From: Streptomyces cirratus
GTDB lineage: Bacteria > Actinomycetota > Actinomycetes > Streptomycetales > Streptomycetaceae
NCBI RefSeq assembly: GCF_014650775.1
Contig: NZ_BMVP01000004.1
Coordinates: 124,001 to 188,000, forward strand
Reading direction: 5' to 3'
DNA length: 64,000 nucleotides
The translations under genes and the position numbers were made by a program. Within the stretch, counting starts at the first letter, position 1, and each line of letters begins with the position of its first letter. The notes beneath the pieces are model-generated. The model worked only from the letters and a program-made list of their open reading frames with translations, did not search any database and was not told the origin of the DNA. Shown piece by piece: positions 8,915 through 15,837 of this stretch.

Positions 8915-11323
8915 ATGGCCGTCCTGTGCCGTCCCGCCGTCACCGTGCCCGAGTACGTGATCACCGCCGAGCAGACGCTCGGCCTGGTGCGCACCGTGCA
9001 CCGCGACCACCCCCAACTGGGGCTCGCCCTGCGCTTGATCGAGAACACCGGGGTGGGCAAACGGCATCTCGTGCAGCCCCTCGAGGACACCCTGCGCCAT
9101 CCGGGGTTCGAGGCACGGAACAAGCTCTACGAGGCCGAGGCCAAGGCCCGCGTTCCCCAGGTGGTGCGGCAGGCGCTGGAAAGCGCCGAGTTGTCGGCGC
9201 GTGACATCGATCTGATCGTCTACGTGTCGTGCACCGGCTTCATGATGCCCTCCCTCACGGCCTGGCTGATCAACACCATGGGTTTCCGGCCGGGCACCCG
9301 GCAGCTGCCGATCGCCCAGCTCGGCTGCGCCGCCGGAGGTGCGGCCGTCAACCGCGCGCACGACTTCTGCAGGGCCTACCCGGGTGCCAACGTGCTGATC
9401 GTGGCGTGTGAGTTCTGTTCGCTGAGCTACCAGCCGGCCGACCTGGGCGTCGGCACCCTGCTGTCCAACGGCCTCTTCGGCGACGCCGTCGCCGCGGCCG
9501 TGGTCAGGGGTGAAGGTGGCACCGGCATCCGGCTGGAGCACAACGCCTCCCACTTGGTGCCGGGCACGGAGGACTGGATCGCGTACGCGGTACGCGACAC
9601 CGGATTCCACTTCCTCCTCGACAAACGTGTCCCGGGAACGATGGAGGCGCTGGCTCCGGTCCTGACGGACGTGGCCGGGCAGCACGGCTGGGACGTGTCC
9701 CGGCTCGGCTTCTACATCGTGCACGCGGGCGGCCCCCGGATCCTCGACGACCTCTCCAAGTTCCTGAACGTGGCGCCGGAGGCCTTCCGTTTCAGCCGGG
9801 CCACGCTCAGCGAGTACGGGAACGTCGCCAGCGTCGTCGTACTGGACGCTTTGGCCCGCCTCTTCGACGAAGGCAGTGTGGAGGAGGGCGCCCAAGGCCT
9901 GATCGCGGGCTTCGGACCGGGTATCACCGCGGAGATGGCACTCGGCCACTGGACGCCGGCGCAGGAAGCGGTGCTGGTGGGGGCGGCCGCCGGCGGTTCC
10001 CGTGCCGCCGCGGGACGGACCGCTCCCGTCGTCCCGGGGGCCCGGCCGGGCGCAACCGCTCCCGTACGAACGGCCGACACGGTGCGAGCGCCCGCCCCCG
10101 TGCCCGCGCCGGCCGCGTACCGGGCGCCCGACGCGCGGGGCGTCCACTTCTGGACCCCGCCGGACCTGCCGGGACTGACCTTCGACCCGCTGCTCGCGCG
10201 CCTGCTGCACGAGGAGCCGGTGGCCCGGGTGAAGCTGCCCCACGGCGAAGGACACGCCTGGCTGGTGACCCGGTACGACGACGTGCGGTTCGTCTCCATC
10301 GACCCCCGCTTCGGCCGCCGGGCCGTCATGGGCCGTGACGTCACCCGCCTCGCACCGCACTTCATCCCGATGGACGGGGCGGTCGGGGTCTGCGATCCGC
10401 CGGACCACACGCGGATGCGGCGGGTGGTCGCCCGCGCCTTCACCTCCCGTGCGCTGGGCCGGCTGCGCGAGTACGCGCAAGCGGTGATGGACGGCCTGCT
10501 GGACCGCATGGCGGAGCACGGCGGTCCGCTCGATCTGGTGGCGTACCTGAACCGGCCCTTCCCGCTGGCCATGGTGGGCGCGTTGATGGGGGTGCCCGAG
10601 GAGGACCGCCCGCAGATGGCGCGGTGGACCGACACGATCCTGTCCGCCGCGCAGGGACGGGAGGCGAGCGAGCGGGCGAAGGCCGAGATGGCGGGGTACT
10701 TCCGCCGGCTGCCGGAGCGCCGCACGACCGGCCCCGGGGACGATCTCGGGGACGCACTGGCGGACGCCGTCGGGGAAGGCGTGCTCAGCCTGGACGAGGC
10801 CGTGGGACTGGCCGTCCTGGTCCAGATCGGCGGCGCGCACGCCGTACGCAACAACAGCGCCAACATGGTGTACGCGCTGCTCACGCACCCCGCGCACCTG
10901 GCCCGGCTGCGCGCGGAGCCGGAGCTCGTGCCGCAGGCCGTGGAGGAACTGCTGCGTTACATCCCGCACCGCAACGCGGTGGGTCTGGCACGCATCGCCC
11001 TGGAGGACGTGGAGGTGGGCGGGGTGCCGATCCGCGCGGGTGAGCCGGTCTACGTCTCCTACCTCACCGCCAACCGCGACCCGGACGTCTTCGCCGATCC
11101 CGGCCGGCTCGACTTCGACCGGGTGCACAACCCGCACGTGTCCTTCGGGTACGGGCCCCACTTCTGCCCGGCCTCCGCGCTGGCGCGGATGGAGTCCGAG
11201 ATCCTGCTCCGCTCGCTGTGGGACCGCTTCCCCGGACTGCGGCTCGCCGTACCGGAGGACGAACTGGCCTGGGAGCGCGGAGCGTTGATCCGCGGCCCCG
11301 AGAAGCTGCCGGTGACGTGGTGA
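8915..11323 (+). CDS. rppA: RppA-like type III polyketide synthase fused to a CYP158-like cytochrome P450
   Basis: A single 802-residue frame with two complete enzymes. Residues 1-345 are a type III PKS of the RppA group, with catalytic Cys138 (QLGCAAGG), His270 (IVHAGGP) and Asn303 (YGNVAS) at the positions I remember for Streptomyces griseus RppA. RppA condenses five malonyl-CoA into 1,3,6,8-tetrahydroxynaphthalene. Residues 346-410 are an Ala/Pro/Gly/Val linker. Residues 411-802 are a P450 with haem Cys751 in FGYGPHFCPASALAR, where the usual Gly after Cys is Ala. The I-helix (LVQIGGAHAVRNNSANM) lacks the usual acid-Thr pair, as in CYP158A2, which couples flaviolin. A MomA-like cupin and a second P450 follow. 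The fusion should make and oxidatively couple the naphthol. Confidence 0.88.
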   Translation: MAVLCRPAVTVPEYVITAEQTLGLVRTVHRDHPQLGLALRLIENTGVGKRHLVQPLEDTLRHPGFEARNKLYEAEAKARVPQVVRQALESAELSARDIDLIVYVSCTGFMMPSLTAWLINTMGFRPGTRQLPIAQLGCAAGGAAVNRAHDFCRAYPGANVLIVACEFCSLSYQPADLGVGTLLSNGLFGDAVAAAVVRGEGGTGIRLEHNASHLVPGTEDWIAYAVRDTGFHFLLDKRVPGTMEALAPVLTDVAGQHGWDVSRLGFYIVHAGGPRILDDLSKFLNVAPEAFRFSRATLSEYGNVASVVVLDALARLFDEGSVEEGAQGLIAGFGPGITAEMALGHWTPAQEAVLVGAAAGGSRAAAGRTAPVVPGARPGATAPVRTADTVRAPAPVPAPAAYRAPDARGVHFWTPPDLPGLTFDPLLARLLHEEPVARVKLPHGEGHAWLVTRYDDVRFVSIDPRFGRRAVMGRDVTRLAPHFIPMDGAVGVCDPPDHTRMRRVVARAFTSRALGRLREYAQAVMDGLLDRMAEHGGPLDLVAYLNRPFPLAMVGALMGVPEEDRPQMARWTDTILSAAQGREASERAKAEMAGYFRRLPERRTTGPGDDLGDALADAVGEGVLSLDEAVGLAVLVQIGGAHAVRNNSANMVYALLTHPAHLARLRAEPELVPQAVEELLRYIPHRNAVGLARIALEDVEVGGVPIRAGEPVYVSYLTANRDPDVFADPGRLDFDRVHNPHVSFGYGPHFCPASALARMESEILLRSLWDRFPGLRLAVPEDELAWERGALIRGPEKLPVTW

Positions 11324-11358
11324 CCAGGCGACCGGACCGAAACCCGCAGGAGACGACC

Positions 11359-11940
11359 GTGTACGAGCTCGACACCGACCGCAGGGACGGCCTGATCGTT
11401 CCGCCCGGCGGCGGCCGGACCATCAAGACGGCCGCGCAGGAAGTCACGTTCAAGGTGACCGGCGCCCACTCCTGCGTCGCCTCCACCTTCGAAGTGCTGG
11501 TGCCACCCGGCTTCGACGTCGGCGCCCACGCCCACAGCCGCAGCGAGGAACTGTTCTACCTCCTCGAAGGCGAGCTGGACGTCATGGCCTTCGAGCCGAA
11601 GGTCCGGACCCGGGACGACTGGCGGGAGTGGGAGTCCGGCTCCGGCACGCGTTACGTACGGGCGACGGCCGGCACGATGATCCTGGTTCCCCCCGGGTGC
11701 CCGCACGCCTTCGCCAACCCGACCGGCCGCCCCGCCAGGATGCTGCTCCAGGCGGCTCCTCCCCCGGACCACGAGCGCTACTTCGAGGAGTTGCTGGACC
11801 TGCTGAACAGCGGCGGCGAGGTCGACCAGGCGGCCGTCGAGCAACTCCGCATCCGCTACGACATCGAACAGCTCACCCCGTTGCGGCACGCCCCGCCCGC
11901 CGTTCCGGCACCGGCCGGCCCGCAGGAGGCCGCACGGTGA
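11359..11940 (+). CDS. Cupin protein, MomA-like quinone-forming oxygenase candidate
   Basis: A 193-residue cupin. Motif 1 is GAHAHSRSEELFYLLEGE with metal-ligand candidates His57, His59 and Glu63/64. Motif 2 is PPGCPHAF with His116. Cupins of the MomA type, found next to rppA in Streptomyces, oxidise tetrahydroxynaphthalene to flaviolin. Position between the PKS fusion and a second P450 supports that role. The GTG at 11359 is preceded by AGGAG. An in-frame GTG at 11320, overlapping the upstream stop, is the alternative start. The C-terminal Pro/Ala tail ends in a four-base overlap with the next gene. Confidence 0.75.
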   Translation: MYELDTDRRDGLIVPPGGGRTIKTAAQEVTFKVTGAHSCVASTFEVLVPPGFDVGAHAHSRSEELFYLLEGELDVMAFEPKVRTRDDWREWESGSGTRYVRATAGTMILVPPGCPHAFANPTGRPARMLLQAAPPPDHERYFEELLDLLNSGGEVDQAAVEQLRIRYDIEQLTPLRHAPPAVPAPAGPQEAAR

Positions 11941-13229
11941 GGGAAACCGAACGCCCCGCCACCGAACGCCCCGCCACCGCAGGGTCGGCCGTGCCGCTGC
12001 CGCAGGCCAGGACCGGCGACGGCTCCTGCCCCGTCGGCCCCGTCACCGTGCACTACTGGCCGGTCGATCACCTCGACGCCCTCGACTTCGACCCGCTGCT
12101 GCACCGGCTGGTGCGCGAAGAGCCCGTGGCGCTGGTCAGGATGCGGTTCGGCGAAGGCCATGCCTGGCTGGTGACCCGTTACGAGTACGTCAAAGAGGTG
12201 ACCTCCGACCCGCGGTTCAGCCGAGCGCTCACCGTCGGCCGGCCGGTGACGGGCATGACACCCCACAACATCGCCCCCGCCCGGGGAATCGGCCGCACCG
12301 ACGCCCCCGACCACACCCGGCTGCGCCGGCTCGTCGCGCGGGCTTTCAACCGCAAGCGGGCGGCCGCCCTGCGGGCCGAGACCGAGGCGATCACCGAACG
12401 TCTCGTCGACGGCATGATGAGCCACGCCGCCCCGGCGGACCTCGCCGAGCACGTGAGCGGGCCACTGTCCGAACGGGTCATCGGCAAGTTGCTCGGCGTC
12501 CCGCGCGGGGACCTCGACCGGCTCCAGCAGTGGCGGGCCGTGATCCTGTCCACGGACGCGTCCCCGGAGCGGAGCAGCACCGTGAAGGCCGACATCGCCG
12601 CCTACTTCCGGCAGTTGGCCGACCACCGCCTCCGTGAGCCGGGCGACGACCTGTTCAGCGAACTCAGCTCCGCCCAGGCCGGGGGCGCACTGAGCCGGCC
12701 CGAGCTGGTCTCCCTCTCCGTCATGATCGTCCTCAATGCGCTCGACCAGGTCCGCAACCAGTGCACGAGCATGGTCTACGCCCTGCTGACCCACCCGGTG
12801 CAGCTGGCGGCGCTGCGCGCGGATCCCGGGCTGCTCCCGTCGGCGATCGAGGAGCTGCTCCGGTTCATCCCGCAGCGGAGCGGTGTCGGCATGCCCCGGA
12901 TCGCCACCGAGGACGTCACGGTCGGCGGTGTGACCGTCCGGGCGGGGGACGCCGTGTACGTGTCCTATCTGGCCGCGGACCGGGATCCGGCCGTCTTCAC
13001 GGATCCCGACCGGCTCGACCTCACCCGCGACGAGGCGCCGAACCTCGCCTTCGGGCACGGCCCGCACTACTGTCTCGGCGCCTCACTCACGAGGATGCAG
13101 TGCCACGCGGTGTTGTCGACGCTGCTGCGCAAGGCACCGGCGCTCCGGCTGGCGCTGCCGCCCGAACAGGTGCGCTGGCGTCGGGGCACGGTCAACCGGG
13201 GCCCGGAGGCGCTGCCCCTCGCCTGGTGA
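11937..13229 (+). CDS. Cytochrome P450, CYP158-like, aromatic pigment tailoring
   Basis: A 430-residue P450. GTG start overlaps the cupin stop and AGGAGG lies seven bases upstream. The haem loop is FGHGPHYCLGASLTR with Cys379. The K-helix is EELLRF. The I-helix region VLNALDQVRNQCTSMVYALL lacks the usual acid-Thr pair, like the P450 half of the upstream fusion. The two P450s resemble each other along their length (GEGHAWLVTRY, YVSYL, RGPEALPLAW against RGPEKLPVTW), so a duplication followed by fusion of one copy is likely. Proposed role: further oxidation or coupling of flaviolin or tetrahydroxynaphthalene into polymeric pigment. The redox partner is not encoded nearby. Confidence 0.85.
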   Translation: MRETERPATERPATAGSAVPLPQARTGDGSCPVGPVTVHYWPVDHLDALDFDPLLHRLVREEPVALVRMRFGEGHAWLVTRYEYVKEVTSDPRFSRALTVGRPVTGMTPHNIAPARGIGRTDAPDHTRLRRLVARAFNRKRAAALRAETEAITERLVDGMMSHAAPADLAEHVSGPLSERVIGKLLGVPRGDLDRLQQWRAVILSTDASPERSSTVKADIAAYFRQLADHRLREPGDDLFSELSSAQAGGALSRPELVSLSVMIVLNALDQVRNQCTSMVYALLTHPVQLAALRADPGLLPSAIEELLRFIPQRSGVGMPRIATEDVTVGGVTVRAGDAVYVSYLAADRDPAVFTDPDRLDLTRDEAPNLAFGHGPHYCLGASLTRMQCHAVLSTLLRKAPALRLALPPEQVRWRRGTVNRGPEALPLAW

Positions 13230-13267
13230 GCGACGGTGGACGGCGCCCGGGGCGGCCGGTCCGGGCG

Positions 13268-13600
13268 TCAGCGGCCCGGCGGCCCCGGGTCGTGCCGGGC
13301 GAAGACCTGGTCGAGGCCGACGATGCCGAGGACGCGGGTGATGTTGTCCGGTACTGCGGCGAGCGCCATGGACGCCTGCGCGGCGGACGCCCGGTTGTGG
13401 GCGGTGATCAGGGCGCTGATTCCGCTGGAGTCGCAGAACTCCAGGCCGCCCAGGTCCAGGACGAGGAGCTCGCCGGGGGCAAGGGTGAGTGCGTCGACCG
13501 ACTGGCGTAGTTGCGGCGCGGTGTCGAAGTCGAGGTCACCGGTGACTCGCATTACGGGACCGGTGTCGGCGTCGCGGACGGTGATCGTCAACGGGCTCAT
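13268..13600 (-). CDS. STAS-domain anti-anti-sigma factor (RsbV/SpoIIAA-like)
   Basis: A 110-residue single STAS domain. The LEFCDSSGISALI segment carries the phosphorylatable serine (Ser58/Ser59) used by anti-sigma-factor antagonists. When dephosphorylated, such proteins bind a switch kinase and free a sigma factor. The gene is last in a leftward operon after a PP2C phosphatase (one-base gap) and an RsbQ-like hydrolase, so the phosphatase is its likely activator. No RsbW-like kinase or sigma-B-type gene lies in the window, so the partner must be encoded elsewhere. Confidence 0.88.
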   Translation of the reverse strand: MSPLTITVRDADTGPVMRVTGDLDFDTAPQLRQSVDALTLAPGELLVLDLGGLEFCDSSGISALITAHNRASAAQASMALAAVPDNITRVLGIVGLDQVFARHDPGPPGR

Positions 13601-13601
13601 G

Positions 13602-14873
13602 TCAGTTCGTCACTCCGGGAGGTGTCGTGGATGCGGGAACACCGAGGGCGAGCAGGGCGGTGTCGTCGTCCAGCCCTTCGCCGAAACCGTCGAGCAGGCC
13701 CCTCAGGGCGCTGACCAGCCCGTGCGGGCCCATATCGGGATGTGCGGCGGCGAAGTCCAGCAGCGCCCGGTCCCCGTACAGGTCGCGGCTCTCGCCGATC
13801 CGGGCTTCGGTCAGGCCGTCGGTGTACAGCAGGAGCGTGTCACCAGGCTCCAGCACGGTGCGGGCGGCTGTGAACGACGCGGTGGGCAGGACGCCGATGA
13901 GCAGTCCGCCGGGGGTGGAGAGGTAGTCCGCCCTGCCGTCGGCCCGTACGAGGAGCGCCGGCGGATGGCCGCCGGACGCCAGGTGGACGGTGAAGGCGTC
14001 GCCCGCGGGTTCCAGTACCCCGAAGATGGCGGTGCAGTAGCGGGGATCGCCGCCGGTGTACCGCTCGTGGAGGACGGCGTTGAGCGTGGTGAGCGCGGCC
14101 ACGGGGTCGGGGTCGTGGAGGGCGGCGGCGCGCAGGGTGTACCGGGTCAGGGAGGTCACGGCGGCGGCTTGGGGGCCCTTGCCGCAGACGTCCCCGAGGA
14201 AGAACGCCCAGCGTTTGCCGTCGATCCGGAACAGGTCGTAGAAGTCGCCGCCGAGCCGGTCGAGGGAGGCGGTGTGGTAGTGGGAGGCGGCCTCCAGCCC
14301 CGGGACCTCCGGCAAGGCGGCGGGCAGCAGGCTCTGCTGGAGGACCGACAGCGCCTCCTGGAGCCGTTCGCGGTCCGCTTCCGCCTGGGCCCGGGCTTCC
14401 TCCGCGGCCTTCTGCCGGCGCAGCAGCTCCTTCTCGTAGGAGCGCCGTTCGCTCGCGTCGAAGACGGTGGTGCGGATGAGCAGGGGCTGGCCGTCGCCGC
14501 CGGTCTTCACGGTGGAGGTGACCAGGACCGGCAGCCGGCTGCCGCCGGCCGCCTTGACCTCGAAGGCGATGCCGCTGACCTGGCCCTGCATGCGCAGCAG
14601 GGGCGCGAAGTGGGTCTCGTGGTAGAGCCTCCCTCCGACCGTCAGCAGGTCGGCGAAGCGCATGCGGCCCACGACGTCTTCGCGGGAGCGGCCGAGCCAG
14701 GTCAGCAGGGTGTCGTTGATCTTGGCGATGGTGCCGTCGAGGAGCGTGGAGAGGTAGCCGCAGGGCGCGGATTCGTAGAGGTCTTCCGCGCTGTCCTCCA
14801 GCAGGGAGGTGAACACCGCGTCGGTGGCGGCCTTGTCCCCCGGCGGCTCGGCACTGTGCCCCGTACAGGACAT
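13602..14873 (-). CDS. PAS-PP2C (RsbP/SpoIIE-type) serine phosphatase
   Basis: A 423-residue protein. A PAS domain covers about residues 30-150 (YESAPCGYLSTLLDGTIAKI, TFDASERRSYEKEL-like end). A short coiled coil follows (KAAEEARAQAEADRERLQEA). The PP2C/SpoIIE domain covers about 190-415, with metal-site motifs GGDFYD, LGDVCGKG and DDDTALLALG. The architecture matches Bacillus RsbP, a PAS-controlled phosphatase that dephosphorylates RsbV. The ATG at 14873 shares its first base with the stop of the upstream hydrolase. A GTG directly before it is an alternative start. The PAS ligand or cofactor is unknown. Confidence 0.87.
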   Translation of the reverse strand: MSCTGHSAEPPGDKAATDAVFTSLLEDSAEDLYESAPCGYLSTLLDGTIAKINDTLLTWLGRSREDVVGRMRFADLLTVGGRLYHETHFAPLLRMQGQVSGIAFEVKAAGGSRLPVLVTSTVKTGGDGQPLLIRTTVFDASERRSYEKELLRRQKAAEEARAQAEADRERLQEALSVLQQSLLPAALPEVPGLEAASHYHTASLDRLGGDFYDLFRIDGKRWAFFLGDVCGKGPQAAAVTSLTRYTLRAAALHDPDPVAALTTLNAVLHERYTGGDPRYCTAIFGVLEPAGDAFTVHLASGGHPPALLVRADGRADYLSTPGGLLIGVLPTASFTAARTVLEPGDTLLLYTDGLTEARIGESRDLYGDRALLDFAAAHPDMGPHGLVSALRGLLDGFGEGLDDDTALLALGVPASTTPPGVTN

Positions 14874-15676
14874 CACCGCAGCGCCCGGACGAAGGTGAGG
14901 ATCTCCGTGGCCGTGGCCTCCGGGGCGCTCAGCTGGGGGCAGTGACCGGTCGCGTCGAGGGTGACCAGACGGCTGCCTGGGATGGCGGCGTGCACGTAGG
15001 CGCCCACTTCGCGCGGCGCGATCACGTCCTCGGAGCACTCCAGCACCAGCGTGGGGACGGCCACCTTCCCCAGGTCGTCACGGCTGTCGGTGAGGAACGT
15101 GGTGCGGGCGAAGACGCGCGCGATGTCCGGGTCGGTGGCGCAGAAACTGGCGGTGAGTTCCTCGCCGAGTCCGGGGCGGTCCGGGTTGCCCATGATGACC
15201 GGTGCCATCGCCGCCGACCAGCCCAGGTAGTTCGACTCCAGGGAGTCGAGCAGCTCGTCGATGTCGTCGGCGCTGAACCCGCCCCGGTAGTCCTCGTCGT
15301 CGATGTAGCGGGGGGAGGGACCGACCATGACGAGGGAGGAGAACCGGGAGGGTGCGTCCGCGGCGGCGAGCACGCCGATCATGGCGCTGACCGAGTGGCC
15401 CACGAACACCACGTCCCGCAGGTCGAGCTCGTCGCAGATCTCCACGACGTCGCGGGCGTAGCCCTCCAGCGAGGCGTAGCGTTCCTCGTTCCACGCGGAC
15501 AGGTCGGAGCGGCCCGAGCCCACGTAGTCGAACCGCACCACGCGGTGGTCCTCCGCGAGCGCGGGCACGGTCAGCCGCCACATGTTCTGGTCACAGCCGA
15601 ACCCGTGCGCCAGCATGATCACGGGGCTGCCCTCGCGTCCGCTCACCGTGACGTTGTTTCTGCGGAGGATGTCCAT
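14873..15676 (-). CDS. RsbQ-like alpha/beta hydrolase
   Basis: A 267-residue hydrolase with the full RsbQ signature: MLAHGFGCDQNMWR, FDYVGSGRSDL, VFVGHSVSAMIG. The triad is Ser95, Asp217 (CSEDVIAP) and His245 (TGHCPQLS), within two positions of what I remember for Bacillus RsbQ. RsbQ is needed to activate the PAS phosphatase RsbP. The same fold serves as strigolactone/karrikin receptors in plants. The start at MDILRRNN has GGAGG upstream, and a longer frame upstream lacks a ribosome site. It heads the operon with phosphatase and STAS genes and is divergent from the SapB synthetase. Confidence 0.9.
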   Translation of the reverse strand: MDILRRNNVTVSGREGSPVIMLAHGFGCDQNMWRLTVPALAEDHRVVRFDYVGSGRSDLSAWNEERYASLEGYARDVVEICDELDLRDVVFVGHSVSAMIGVLAAADAPSRFSSLVMVGPSPRYIDDEDYRGGFSADDIDELLDSLESNYLGWSAAMAPVIMGNPDRPGLGEELTASFCATDPDIARVFARTTFLTDSRDDLGKVAVPTLVLECSEDVIAPREVGAYVHAAIPGSRLVTLDATGHCPQLSAPEATATEILTFVRALR

Positions 15677-15837
15677 CCGCCTATCCTCCCATCCCGCCGG
15701 ACGCCCCCCGAAGGCGCCTCCCGCGGGGCCGGCGACCCGTGCATTGTGCACACCCCGTCGGTGACAGCCGTGACTGTCGCCGTGCCCCGCCCGGGTGGCA
15801 CGGTTGATCCCGCCACCAACCGACCGAGGGAGTACGG
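15677..15837. promoter_or_regulatory. Shared promoter region of the rsbQ-like and SapB operons
   Basis: This 161-base gap separates two divergent operons. It contains two short inverted repeats: GTGCA-TTG-TGCAC (about 15739-15751), and GACAG/CTGTC with a six-base spacer shortly after it (about 15763-15778). Either could be a regulator site, for example for the RamR-like protein. A GAGGGAG ribosome site serves the GTG at 15838. No clear vegetative promoter is visible. Confidence 0.4.

Noticed and set aside
9950..10150. The idea that the RppA-P450 joint is a sequencing error
   Set aside because: The linker is a smooth in-frame Ala/Pro-rich stretch with normal codon use, no remnant of a ribosome site or start codon pair at the joint; still listed as something to confirm by reads.
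8054..11161. Very long leftward open frame antisense to the rppA-P450 gene
   Set aside because: It is an effect of high GC on the opposite strand: the translation is His/Arg/Gly/Val-rich with no domain, no ribosome site, and the sense strand encodes clear enzymes.
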